Positions 27,702 through 36,429 of a DNA stretch of 64,000 bases are shown piece after piece. The DNA is from Vibrio neptunius (GTDB lineage Bacteria > Pseudomonadota > Gammaproteobacteria > Enterobacterales > Vibrionaceae), in NCBI RefSeq assembly GCF_000967495.1, contig NZ_JXXU01000020.1, forward strand, positions 1 to 64,000, read 5' to 3'. The notes beneath the pieces are model-generated. The model was not told where the DNA came from, ran no database searches, and was given only the letters and a program-made list of their open reading frames with translations. Position numbers and translations under genes: made by a program. Within the stretch, counting starts at the first letter, position 1, and the number at the start of each line of letters is the position of its first letter.

Positions 27702-27760
27702 CCCACCCTCGCTTATGCGCTGGGTGCGGGAAACCCTACCCAAAAATCTTTATTGGGTAG
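27702..27760 (+). promoter_or_regulatory. tandem hairpins between the two toxin-like genes
   Basis: One imperfect hairpin has CACCC pairing with GGGTG near 27705-27726. A second, perfect one has CTACCCAA (27736-27743) and TTGGGTAG (27753-27760). The second ends about ten bases before the ribosome-binding site of the downstream gene. They could attenuate, stabilise or process the message between the genes. Confidence 0.45.
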
Positions 27761-27780
27761 CACCTCATAAGGAAATAAAA

Positions 27781-30180
27781 ATGAAAAAAATCCTTGCACT
27801 TGCTGTGACCACAGCAATATCAAATGGGGTTATGGCCTCAGATTGGCTCGACATTAATAACCTACCTGCAAACACACAATACCCAGCGTGGCTTGATAGC
27901 CCGTACTCAAAAACAGACTCAGTCACTCGTTCAACATCTGATCTGTATATCAATCTTAAGCAATGGATAACACAGCAAAACCTCTATCAAACTAAACCAA
28001 CCCAACTCTTTATTTTTGCTGACACAATCGACGTGACCGACAACTTCAACCTGGTGATGAACAACCAGAGCATTGTTATCTTTGCACGTAAGATTGTTGG
28101 TAATGGCACCCCTACTTTCGTCCTTGGCCAACAAGGCGCGGCGGCTTCCATTACAGTAATCGCAGAGGAAGTGGAAACGCCGTTTAATGTACTCGCTTTC
28201 ACCCCAGAAGGAGGCGTTACTGCCGACACAATTGGAACCAGCGAGAATACGGGCACTTCCATCATTCTCTCTGGCGAGCATTATATCAAACAACAGCTAA
28301 CCGATGATCTTGCCGCCAACTTTCAGCTAGCAAAATCGCAATTTTCTGACATTGTAAACCGTTCATTCGACATGGCTCTCAGCCTATATGACGAACAGCC
28401 GCAGACCAGTTTAGCCTTACTGAACTGGGTTGAACGCAGCATGCGCCATGCAGGCGCGACAGTGTCCGATGACCCATTACTGACGGATCTCTACTTTCAA
28501 ACTGTTGCGTTCAAACAGTTTACTGATTTGAGTAGTCGGTCGGATAACTTCGTACCTTATCTTGACCGCTCGCTGTATCAGGAAAAATACAGAGCGTATC
28601 TCAATGCCATGATTGCTTTTGAACAAAAGCGAGATATTGTGACAAGCCGAAACACTCAGGTCGAAGATAAAATTGAAAACGCTCAGCTTGCTCTGGGCAA
28701 TATCGAAGACGTCCTGCAATCTCAGAATGCTGTCGTCGAGCAGTCAGAGCAGAATATCTCCAAGCTGATTGATAGTGTCTCTGAGGTGGAAAGTCAGTAT
28801 AAAACTCAGGAGCTTACAGCACTAAGTGCTCGTAGTAACTACCTGTATGGTGTTGAGGTATGGAAAACTCAACAGCAGCTTAACGCGGCGTTAGCGATAT
28901 TCAAAGCAATCGCAGAAATTGGTAGTGCAGTGAGCGGTGTATTCACTGGAAACTTATCAGGGATTAATGATATGACGGAGCAGCTGGCTAAAACTCCCGA
29001 AGCCCTTGATAAAGCGAAAAATCTAGTAACTAACGTTAAAAATGTAACCGGGATTATCGACAATATAACCAAAACCGTCGCCGGGATTGCTTCCTTGACC
29101 AACGAAGTAAAGTCGACAATTAGGATACAGCGTATCTCGGAGAAAATGGATTCTTTCGATTTCGCGGTGCCATCTTTGAGTGAAAGTAACTTAGCTTGGG
29201 ATCTTATGATCGCTGAGGTTAGGAGCAATCTACGATACGCGGATTCTCTTGGCATTAGAGGGGCACGCGTATATCTACTTGAGTTAGAAAAGCAAGTCCT
29301 ACTAGGAAAAGCAATCAATGCTTCCCAGCTAAACCTAGTACAAGAGCAAGCGAAACTGGTCGATCTCCTGTTAACACGCAAAGTGACCATTAACCAGAAA
29401 GAGCGCCTGAATCATCTGATTGCAAATGCAAACCAAGATAGTGACGCACTGAAAAAAGTAGAACAGGAATTATCTCGCGTTTCATTGCACTTTAAACGTC
29501 CTATGTATGTAGCGCTTTCAAATTACGTTGCAGCCTACGAATATTGGGCACTGAAAAAAAGCGATATCAAACCCAGCCTGAGCAAGTCCTATCTAGATTA
29601 TCAATTTGATTTAGCGGCGATTGAAAACGAGTATGTCAATGCACTAAATCGTTTCCAACCTGCGCCACAGGACTTCAACATCGATAACTTTGTCATTGAC
29701 GATACGAAACAAATTGAAGCTCTAGCTAAGACGGGAGAGTTTAACTTCAACATCCCACTTGAACAATCACAGTTTTGTGCGTTTGACCGAGTCAGGCTCG
29801 ACAAGATCCGCGTCTTCTTTGAGGGTGAGAATCTTCCTTATGGGAAGCAGTTCAATCTGACGATTTCAAATGGTGGCAACTATTACGATAGATTTGGACA
29901 AGAGGAATTCAAGTTTAGTGCTAATCCATTAACAAGAGCTTTCTACTACCGTCTCGATGATGCGTTAAGCAACCAGGTCAGTATCATCACAGACGGGGCT
30001 TTGTCGAATAAATTCGCTTATGCCTACTTTGAGCCAACTCCCTTTACGAGCTGGAACGTAGCTCTCAATAACTTTGATCACAATAACGCAGACAACAATC
30101 AGTACCTTCATTCTGTCAAACGTTTAAGAATTGAGTTTTCTGGCAGCGGCATACCAAACGGAAGAGGTTGTTCAAACTGA
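27781..30180 (+). CDS. large secreted partner protein, beta-rich / helical / beta-rich
   Basis: 799 residues from ATG 27781 (AAGGA upstream). Signal peptide to about residue 19 (VMA/SD). Residues about 60-165 are beta-rich with repeated short strands. Residues 180-620 are mostly helix, with coiled coils at about 290-360 and a hydrophobic region at about 368-440 (AALAIFKAIAEIGSAVSGVF and later GIIDNI, TVAGIASL) resembling a pore-former head. Residues 650-795 are beta-rich with RLDKIRVFFEGE and YYDRFGQEEF, faintly like the receptor-side C-terminus of insecticidal Tc A-components. Only two cysteines, 666 and 797, bracket this domain. I do not recognise the family. It lies 128 bases after the toxin-like gene and probably forms a two-component secreted system with it. 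Confidence 0.6.
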   Translation: MKKILALAVTTAISNGVMASDWLDINNLPANTQYPAWLDSPYSKTDSVTRSTSDLYINLKQWITQQNLYQTKPTQLFIFADTIDVTDNFNLVMNNQSIVIFARKIVGNGTPTFVLGQQGAAASITVIAEEVETPFNVLAFTPEGGVTADTIGTSENTGTSIILSGEHYIKQQLTDDLAANFQLAKSQFSDIVNRSFDMALSLYDEQPQTSLALLNWVERSMRHAGATVSDDPLLTDLYFQTVAFKQFTDLSSRSDNFVPYLDRSLYQEKYRAYLNAMIAFEQKRDIVTSRNTQVEDKIENAQLALGNIEDVLQSQNAVVEQSEQNISKLIDSVSEVESQYKTQELTALSARSNYLYGVEVWKTQQQLNAALAIFKAIAEIGSAVSGVFTGNLSGINDMTEQLAKTPEALDKAKNLVTNVKNVTGIIDNITKTVAGIASLTNEVKSTIRIQRISEKMDSFDFAVPSLSESNLAWDLMIAEVRSNLRYADSLGIRGARVYLLELEKQVLLGKAINASQLNLVQEQAKLVDLLLTRKVTINQKERLNHLIANANQDSDALKKVEQELSRVSLHFKRPMYVALSNYVAAYEYWALKKSDIKPSLSKSYLDYQFDLAAIENEYVNALNRFQPAPQDFNIDNFVIDDTKQIEALAKTGEFNFNIPLEQSQFCAFDRVRLDKIRVFFEGENLPYGKQFNLTISNGGNYYDRFGQEEFKFSANPLTRAFYYRLDDALSNQVSIITDGALSNKFAYAYFEPTPFTSWNVALNNFDHNNADNNQYLHSVKRLRIEFSGSGIPNGRGCSN

Positions 30181-30200
30181 GAAGAATAGAGGTAATCAAT

Positions 30201-30228
30201 AAAAAATCACTATCTGAAATGATTTTTT
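30201..30228 (+). terminator. terminator of the toxin-like locus
   Basis: AAAAAATCA and TGATTTTTT form a 9-bp stem around a 10-base loop, 20 bases after the stop codon. The all-AT outer stem makes it usable from both sides. Confidence 0.65.
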
Positions 30229-30242
30229 CGATACGCAGATAC

Positions 30243-30265
30243 AAAAAAACCAGCCGGAGCTGGTT
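30243..30265 (-). terminator. terminator of the tRNA-Leu/tRNA-Cys transcript
   Basis: On the - strand AACCAGC-TCCG-GCTGGTT is followed by a run of T. It lies 20 bases after the CCA end of tRNA-Cys. Confidence 0.9.
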
Positions 30266-30284
30266 ACTGTATTCTCGTAGAGAA

Positions 30285-30358
30285 TGGAGGCGCGTCCCGG
30301 AGTCGAACCGAGGTCCACGGATTTGCAATCCGCTGCATAGCCACTCTGCCAACGCGCC
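30285..30358 (-). tRNA. tRNA-Cys (GCA), copy 1
   Basis: 74 bases including encoded CCA. Acceptor GGCGCGT pairs with ACGCGCC, discriminator U73, anticodon GCA in the loop TTGCAAA, and T-arm GGTTCGACTCC. Downstream of tRNA-Leu in one transcript. Sequence identical to the copy at 30973. Confidence 0.97.
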
Positions 30359-30370
30359 TCATTTTTTAGA

Positions 30371-30457
30371 TGGTGCCCCGGGCCGGACTTGAACCGGCAC
30401 AGCGCGAACGCCGAGGGATTTTAAATCCCTTGTGTCTACCAATTCCACCACCAGGGC
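30371..30457 (-). tRNA. tRNA-Leu (UAA)
   Basis: 87 bases including encoded CCA. Class II tRNA with a long variable arm (CGGCGTTCGCGCTG), anticodon TAA in the loop TTTAAAA, acceptor GCCCTGG paired with CCGGGGC. First in the two-tRNA unit, 12 bases before tRNA-Cys. Confidence 0.96.
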
Positions 30458-30517
30458 AACGCAATCATGCGATGGTAACACCATCTCTCATCGGACTTCG
30501 CCGTGAGAACGAGGCGT

Positions 30518-30545
30518 ACTTTAACGGATTGAGATTTAAGGTCAA
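30518..30545 (-). promoter_or_regulatory. promoter of the tRNA-Leu/tRNA-Cys unit
   Basis: On the - strand TTGACC, a 16-base spacer, then TAAAGT, followed by a G/C-rich discriminator (ACGCC) as in stringently controlled stable-RNA promoters. It lies about 60 bases before tRNA-Leu. Confidence 0.75.
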
Positions 30546-30972
30546 TAGAAATTTTATCTTTTTTATTCAACCGGTTAAAATCCAAACTCTGCGGTACAAT
30601 TGGCGATCATTTTGCACAAAAGATGCCCGTCATATTTGTTTTTCAAACGCACTAAAATATAACATCAAGTATTCAGTACTTGCTAAACCATGCTGATAAT
30701 GGAACACCACGCGGCAAATTTACCAAAGCGACTAACATCGAAATGACAACAGGTTAGTAAACACTGCCTATTTTGTGTCCAGTAGATAACGAAGCTTTTG
30801 CGAGGTAGGCTTCGAGTAAAAGCGGCGAATAATAAAGTAAAGCAATCGCCAATTATGAACTCGTGATTAAACCTATATGCAGTATGTACTTTACCTTAAA
30901 AAATTAAGGCATTGATCAAACAAGAGAATGAGATATTGATTAGAAATGTTACAAGAATAGAAGAAAAAGAAT
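30546..30972. other. intergenic spacer between tRNA units
   Basis: About 430 AT-rich bases between the second tRNA-Cys and the promoter of the first unit. Small open frames cross it and the tRNA genes but none has a convincing start or composition. I see no terminator hairpin after the second tRNA-Cys, so readthrough into the first unit is possible. Confidence 0.5.
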
Positions 30973-31046
30973 GGAGGCGCGTCCCGGAGTCGAACCGAGG
31001 TCCACGGATTTGCAATCCGCTGCATAGCCACTCTGCCAACGCGCCT
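30973..31046 (-). tRNA. tRNA-Cys (GCA), copy 2
   Basis: Base-for-base identical to the first tRNA-Cys, with encoded CCA, and the identity extends a few bases into both flanks. The two copies form a direct repeat 688 bases apart. It has its own promoter at 31090-31117. Confidence 0.97.
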
Positions 31047-31089
31047 TTTCTTTTAACGCTTTAGTTACCCACCGCTGCGTTCGATGCAT

Positions 31090-31117
31090 ACTTTACGGAT
31101 TGAGCGATGAGAGTCAA
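31090..31117 (-). promoter_or_regulatory. promoter of the second tRNA-Cys
   Basis: On the - strand TTGACT, a 16-base spacer, then TAAAGT. The spacer ends in CTCAATCCG, as in the promoter at 30518-30545, so the whole unit looks duplicated. Confidence 0.75.
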
Positions 31118-31207
31118 ATAAAAATACCTAATTGCGGATTGTTTGCTGATATTTAAATCAAATGGTTGATTAATTGATCTAACTTCAACGTTTGGTGTCA
31201 CTCAACT

Positions 31208-31564
31208 CTAGTCGAAGCCCAATATTACTCTTTGTGCCTTTGGCAATTTACTGACAATCAGCGCATAAGAACGTTCGCAAAGATCCTGAATTAAACCATC
31301 TTCAACGTCACCAGGATAATACACGGTCACCCAATGCTTTTTATTAGTGTGATATCCAGGGGTGATGTCTGCGAATTGGGATGTTAGAACTTCGCCATCT
31401 GCGGGCTTTACTTTCACTGTGACGTATTCACGCCCTTCCCTCATCGACAGAATAGCAAACATTTTGTCTCGCACTTTGTAGACGCGCGCTTCAGGGCCAA
31501 AAGGATAACTAGAATCTACACTCATAAAGGTGTCTAGATAATCAGAAAGCTGTTTGTTGTCCAT
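31208..31564 (-). CDS. MmcQ/YjbR-family protein
   Basis: 118 residues, full family length. YjbR signatures are present: YPFGPEARVYKVRDKMFAIL near residues 20-39 and TPGYHTNKKHWVTVYY near 70-85. These small CyaY-like-fold proteins are annotated as DNA-binding by similarity, but no function is firmly shown. It follows the HopJ-like gene, with a terminator-like hairpin between them. Confidence 0.88.
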   Translation of the reverse strand: MDNKQLSDYLDTFMSVDSSYPFGPEARVYKVRDKMFAILSMREGREYVTVKVKPADGEVLTSQFADITPGYHTNKKHWVTVYYPGDVEDGLIQDLCERSYALIVSKLPKAQRVILGFD

Positions 31565-31580
31565 TGTCGTTTACCCACAT

Positions 31581-31602
31581 AAAAAAGGAGCGCTAACGCC
31601 CC
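31581..31602 (-). terminator. terminator between the HopJ-like gene and yjbR-like gene
   Basis: On the - strand GGGGCG-TTAG-CGCTCC runs into six T, nine bases after the HopJ-like stop codon. Confidence 0.8.
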
Positions 31603-31610
31603 TCAGTTAA

Positions 31611-31955
31611 TCACTTAGCAACAAGTGCCTCTGATTCAAATTCAATACCTTGCCAGCCAAACTTAATAAAGTTGCGGATATTGGCGTGATCTTCTCCATC
31701 TGGGTTCTGAAGCACGTCTTCACGATAAAAACGACCAAAGCACGCCAATGTGTCCTGTTCAGACAGTAGATTCAACTGAGCGAACGCGAATATCTTGCAC
31801 GAACCATTATTCTGGTTAGCTGCATTGTTTGTTTCTCCATTGATGAATGCCGTTGGGATAAACTCATAATTCGCGTCTATTACAGCCATGGTTTGCTCAA
31901 ACTCTACCTCAGTTGGATTGTGGTTCAACTGTTCTATAAATTCACCTAGTTTCAT
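31611..31955 (-). CDS. HopJ type III effector family protein
   Basis: 114 residues. It matches the small HopJ family by the N-terminal PTEVEFEQTMAVIDANYEF, the Asn-rich turn NNAANQNNGSCKIFAFAQL, and TLACFGRFYREDVL. The family is named after a Pseudomonas syringae effector, but homologues are widespread in free-living marine bacteria without any type III context, as here, so an effector role should not be assumed. Function unknown. Confidence 0.85.
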   Translation of the reverse strand: MKLGEFIEQLNHNPTEVEFEQTMAVIDANYEFIPTAFINGETNNAANQNNGSCKIFAFAQLNLLSEQDTLACFGRFYREDVLQNPDGEDHANIRNFIKFGWQGIEFESEALVAK

Positions 31956-32191
31956 TTTTTACTCCCGTTCAAACAGAGTAAGTCTATGATATTGCTCTTC
32001 CATACAAAAGGTGCTGTTGATTAAAATCTCTATGATGGCGCTCATTATTAAACTTAGGCAACATCATGCTAGGAATCGTTCATGGTCAACACACAGCATT
32101 ATTTCATTGAGTCAGACAATTCAACGACTATCAAAGTGGTAGGAAACAGTTAATCTACTGGGGCTACAGCGGTAGCCATCGTCGAGTTAAG

Positions 32192-32222
32192 AAATAAAAG
32201 GCCGACGTCCTGTGAGTCGGCC
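32192..32222 (-). terminator. terminator of the dCache chemoreceptor
   Basis: On the - strand GGCCGAC and GTCGGCC form a 7-bp stem followed by TTTTATTT, directly after the gene. A second perfect hairpin, GGCTAC-AGCG-GTAGCC, lies at 32162-32177. Confidence 0.88.
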
Positions 32223-32234
32223 AATTGCCTATGA

Positions 32235-34547
32235 TTAGTACTTAAATTGTGACACTGCTTCATTGAGCTGCTCAGCTTGAGAAGATAAACCTTGCAACAC
32301 ATGGTCCACATCACTGACCTGAGTAGACACAGCAGAAGATGCGTCCGCAATTGAGGTAATACTGCCACTGATTTCATCGGTTACCGCTTTTTGCTCCTCA
32401 GTTGCAGCAGCGATTTGTATGTTCATCTCATTCAGGTCATTAAGCATAGTGACTATCTGCTCAAGCATACCTGCATTTTGCTCACACGTATCCACCCCTT
32501 GCAACACCGTTCCATTGGCATTTTCAATACTGTTTGAAACTTCATTGGTTTCACGCTGTAACGCTTCAATTTTTTCACGAATTTCTTCCGTTGATGACTG
32601 TGTTCGACCAGCAAGAGAACGAACTTCATCTGCCACAACCGCAAACCCACGTCCCTGTTCACCCGCACGCGCCGCCTCAATAGCGGCATTGAGCGCCAAT
32701 AGGTTTGTTTGCTCGGCAATTCCCTGAATCACATCGAGAACCTCAGCAATCGAGTTACTTTCGTTGTGCAAACGCCCAATCGCCTCAACAGCGGTTTTCA
32801 TCTCTTCATTGAGACGAGAAATCTCGTTGCCGAGATCACGGCCTACTCCGACGCCCTCACTGCCTTTATCATTGGCATTCTTCACAAACTCAGCAGCTCG
32901 GCTGGCAAACTGAGCCACTTCAGAGATAGAGGCACTCATTTGATTAACAGCGGTAGCGACAGACTCAGTTCTTCGGTTCTGGTCTTGGACAGCATCACGA
33001 GCACTGTTCATATTGCCGGTCATACTGTGCGTATTGTGGTTCAGATTCTCGGTTGCTTCAGCGAATTTTCGTATAATATCCTGCAAATGAGAAAACAGAG
33101 AATTGAGCGAAACAGACAAATCTGTCATTTCATCTTTGCCCTCGACCGTTAACCTTTCGGTCAGATCATTTTCTCTACTTATTCGTTGAATTTTCTCACT
33201 TGCCACACGGATTGGTTTTGCAATACTGTTGCCAAGAAAGTACGAAACACAGACAGCAGCAATTACGCCGACAATAATACTGGTTAACACAGTAACAATC
33301 TTCGTCTGAACCAGTGCGTCAAGGTCAGCGAAAGCTTCTGCTTTATCTATCTCTGTCACAATTGCCCATTGCAAGCCCGCAGCATCTAAAGGTGAATAGG
33401 CTGACAACACTTCTATACCACGGTAATCCTCAATCACCTCAGACCCACTTTGCCCGCGAAGCGCCGCTTTTACACTTGCCGTATTAACGCTCTGTCGACC
33501 AATCGCTGAAGATTTGCCTTGTATCTGTTCCATAACACCTTGCGATACACCTAATGCTTTAAGCTCTTCAAAATAAAGTTCGGGTTCTTCAAGCAGAAAA
33601 CGGGATTCACTGCGTAGCAAGTTATCTGGACCAACGAGATAGGTTTCGCCAGAGTTGCCCAATCCCGCATGACGCCAGTTTTCACCAAAAGTCATAATCC
33701 TATTTATCTCATCTACAGGCATCTGAAAGATGAGAACACCAATGGTTTGGTTGTCAATCTTTATCGGTGTGGAGATAAATGAAGCAGCAGCCTCATAGGA
33801 AGGGAAATAGGGAGCGAAATCTTCAAGATGGTACTGAGTTGCACTTTTACCTAGCGCATTTTTAAACGCGTTAGCGATACCACTACCTGCATAAGGACCA
33901 GAGTTCAAGTTTGTCGCATAATCCAGTTCTTTGAAAACCGAATAAACGACGTTTCCATTTGTGTCGACGAGAAAAATATCATAATAGCCAAACTCTTCCA
34001 GAAATCCTTTGATGCTTGGATGATATTTGCTGTGCACTTGGTCGTATTCAGTCCCTAGCGAATCAACCATCATCTTGTGTTTCTCGCCAAGTGGATTTGG
34101 GTTAACCCCAATATAACGCGCCTGTAGCGCCTTGGCTCTGGGAGACAGCATATTGAGCTTTTGTAACGCATTCGCTGAGTCACCACCGTTAACCGTTCGA
34201 TAATTCATTCCAAAACTGGAGGTGTAATAATTCGAAAGTGTCGACAGATCACTAGCGCTGACCAAATCGACGGGATAACGCTTAAACGTATCTTTGAACG
34301 CGATCATCGCATCTCTCACACCAATAGAATGAGCGGTGGTCAATAACTGTCCCCTAATAAGCTGAAAGTAATTCTCTATCTCGCTTCTCTTGTTTTCTCG
34401 AATGGAAGTCAATTGACTTGTAGCGCGCTGATAGAGCGCTTGCTCCGACAAATCAGATGCCTTCCACCCAACAAAAGTTCCTGTCGAGATAATCGCGATA
34501 CTGCACAATAGGGTTGAAGCCAAAACTATTTTAGTGGCAATCTTCAT
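32235..34547 (-). CDS. methyl-accepting chemotaxis protein with large periplasmic Cache sensor
   Basis: 770 residues from ATG 34547 (AGAGG seven bases upstream; a TTG two codons earlier is less likely). A transmembrane helix at about 7-27, a periplasmic Cache-type sensor of nearly 380 residues (YYDIFLVDTNGNVVYSV; FISTPIKIDNQTIGVLIFQM; SGETYLVGPDNLLRSESR), a second helix near 414-435, HAMP, and the signalling domain with its tip [20 protein letters not shown] near 610. The sensor is larger than a simple dCache. The ligand is unknown. No receptor-tethering C-terminal pentapeptide. Single gene. Confidence 0.94.
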   Translation of the reverse strand: MKIATKIVLASTLLCSIAIISTGTFVGWKASDLSEQALYQRATSQLTSIRENKRSEIENYFQLIRGQLLTTAHSIGVRDAMIAFKDTFKRYPVDLVSASDLSTLSNYYTSSFGMNYRTVNGGDSANALQKLNMLSPRAKALQARYIGVNPNPLGEKHKMMVDSLGTEYDQVHSKYHPSIKGFLEEFGYYDIFLVDTNGNVVYSVFKELDYATNLNSGPYAGSGIANAFKNALGKSATQYHLEDFAPYFPSYEAAASFISTPIKIDNQTIGVLIFQMPVDEINRIMTFGENWRHAGLGNSGETYLVGPDNLLRSESRFLLEEPELYFEELKALGVSQGVMEQIQGKSSAIGRQSVNTASVKAALRGQSGSEVIEDYRGIEVLSAYSPLDAAGLQWAIVTEIDKAEAFADLDALVQTKIVTVLTSIIVGVIAAVCVSYFLGNSIAKPIRVASEKIQRISRENDLTERLTVEGKDEMTDLSVSLNSLFSHLQDIIRKFAEATENLNHNTHSMTGNMNSARDAVQDQNRRTESVATAVNQMSASISEVAQFASRAAEFVKNANDKGSEGVGVGRDLGNEISRLNEEMKTAVEAIGRLHNESNSIAEVLDVIQGIAEQTNLLALNAAIEAARAGEQGRGFAVVADEVRSLAGRTQSSTEEIREKIEALQRETNEVSNSIENANGTVLQGVDTCEQNAGMLEQIVTMLNDLNEMNIQIAAATEEQKAVTDEISGSITSIADASSAVSTQVSDVDHVLQGLSSQAEQLNEAVSQFKY

Positions 34548-35334
34548 AACCAAACCTCTTCGCAGAGAGTCCTTCTCCGCTTCTGTTTATCCGAAGAATT
34601 TTGCCAACCGACGTACGATTTATATGCACTTAGTGATATAATTGTAATCATAAATAAATAAACTTTCGATTTAGATCACGATAAAAATTGCAATCATGGC
34701 GGTTATCTAAAAAGGTCGTCTCACTAACCAGATGAAAACAAATAAGAATAATCCAAATATCCCACCGGTTTAGCGTTAGAAAAAAATCTGGTATAACCTG
34801 TCATTTCACATAGTCTGATTAGAACAGACAGTAATTAATAATTGATTCAATCAGTTGTCAGGTATCCACTTCGAACAGAGATAAATTTGGACAACAAAAC
34901 TGCGCACTCTCGGCCAACTTTGACTCTGCTTTTGGCATCAAAAAGAAGTTATTTCGATAATTTTTGCAAAAAATTCCAGATAATATTCTAGTAAGATTCC
35001 TTAAATCGATAGTGAATATTGTCATGTTTGGTCATTTGCAATTGAAAAAACCAGTACTTTCATCTGTTTTTTAACCTTTGTAAGAAATAGTTTACTCCTG
35101 AAAAATGGCTCAGATCAGGCGAAATTTAACAAATTGGTTACACTTAGATCAACTGGTAAAACCGACATTCATCACTGGTTTATTTATCTTTAACAGTGTG
35201 ATAAGTCATTTATGGCAACTTCTATAGAATAGTATTTCATATTAAGAGAAAACTCAGAATGTCATAAATAAGGTTTTGCCCGGAGGATGTTAATTAATTG
35301 CTGCCATAGAATGCAGAGCAACAAGGAGCTTGAG
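34548..35334. other. divergent intergenic region before the 2-oxoacid dehydrogenase operon
   Basis: Nearly 790 AT-rich bases between the chemoreceptor and the E1 alpha gene. It must hold both promoters. No copy of the LiuR-type palindrome, tRNA, terminator or convincing small gene was found. An ATG at 35287 preceded immediately by GGAGG opens a longer E1 alpha frame, but the spacing is wrong for initiation. Confidence 0.5.
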
Positions 35335-36429
35335 ATGAACGTTCAGGCCTTACCCATGAATCGATTTCTCGATCATCATGGTCAAGTCGTTAAACCACTT
35401 CCTGAGTGGGCCGATGCTGCAACACTGAAAAAGTTCTACTGCGACATGGTTGTCGCACGCACCTACGACAACAAAGCTGTCGCCTTACAAAGAACAGGAA
35501 AGCTAGGAACCTACCCTTCACACTTAGGAGCAGAGGCGTTTGGAATTGCCATAGGCCACGCCCTTCGTGTACAGGATGTCTTTATCCCTTACTACCGTGA
35601 TATGCCTGCCATGTGGGTTCGCGGTATAGGTATGGAAAAAAATCTTCAATATTGGGGAGGTGATGAGCGTGGTAGCGATTTCTGTCCAGATGAAAATAAT
35701 CTAACATGCCGAGACTTACCTTTCTGCGTCCCTATAGCTACGCAATGTACCCACGCCGTCGGCGTCGCTGCAGCATTGAAAATTGAAGGCGACCGCAATG
35801 CTGCGCTCGTCACTTGTGGCGATGGTGCAACTTCCAAGGGAGATTTCCTTGAGTCTGTCAATTGCGCGGGCACCTGGAACATCCCACTCGTGTTTGTCGT
35901 CAACAACAACCAGTGGGCCATCTCAGTGCCACGATCACTGCAATGTGCAGCTGATTTTCTCTCCGAGAAAGCCAGTGGAGCCGGAATCCCTGGCATCACT
36001 GTCGATGGCAATGATGTCATCGCCATGTACGATGCAGTGTCAACAGCACTAGACCGAGCGAGAAAAGGCAAAGGAGCAACACTCATTGAAGCGGTAAGCT
36101 ACCGACTCAGTGACCATACCACCGCCGATGACGCTAGCCGCTATCGCAGCAAAGATGAGCTCAATCAGGCGTGGCAATATGAACCCATTCTTAGGCTAAA
36201 AAACTACCTTATTGATCAAGGACACTGGTCTGAAGAAGAAGAGCAAGAACTGCTTCTGCAAGCCAAAGCTGAAGTCGAAAAAGCGGTCGAGCGTTATCTT
36301 AACTTACCGCCTCAAGCACCTGAGTCTGCTTTTGATTACTTATATGAATCCCCAGTCACAGAGCTAAACAAGCAAAGAGACGAACTGATCAACAAAGCGA
36401 TGCGAATGCAGGGAGGCAAAAATGTCTGA
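35335..36429 (+). CDS. 2-oxoacid dehydrogenase E1 alpha subunit (branched-chain or pyruvate type)
   Basis: 364 residues from ATG 35335, with AAGGAG six bases upstream. The thiamine-diphosphate motif runs from GDG (162-164) to NN (190-191). FIPYYRDMPAMWVRG and the SYRLSDHTTADDASRYR segment are typical of bacterial E1 alpha chains. With E1 beta it decarboxylates a 2-oxoacid and passes the acyl group to lipoyl-E2. The location beside valine/leucine catabolism favours branched-chain oxoacids, but sequence alone does not separate this from pyruvate. First of three overlapping genes. Confidence 0.9.
   Translation: MNVQALPMNRFLDHHGQVVKPLPEWADAATLKKFYCDMVVARTYDNKAVALQRTGKLGTYPSHLGAEAFGIAIGHALRVQDVFIPYYRDMPAMWVRGIGMEKNLQYWGGDERGSDFCPDENNLTCRDLPFCVPIATQCTHAVGVAAALKIEGDRNAALVTCGDGATSKGDFLESVNCAGTWNIPLVFVVNNNQWAISVPRSLQCAADFLSEKASGAGIPGITVDGNDVIAMYDAVSTALDRARKGKGATLIEAVSYRLSDHTTADDASRYRSKDELNQAWQYEPILRLKNYLIDQGHWSEEEEQELLLQAKAEVEKAVERYLNLPPQAPESAFDYLYESPVTELNKQRDELINKAMRMQGGKNV

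Noticed and set aside
30370..30696. Open frame on the + strand across tRNA-Leu
   Set aside because: It is the complement of a tRNA gene and its promoter; no start signal or protein-like sequence.
31611..31955. Type III secretion effector
   Set aside because: The HopJ name comes from one plant pathogen; no secretion genes are nearby and homologues are widespread in non-pathogens.
35287..35334. Upstream ATG start for the E1 alpha gene
   Set aside because: GGAGG abuts the ATG with no spacer, while ATG 35335 has AAGGAG at six bases and begins at the family's N-terminus.
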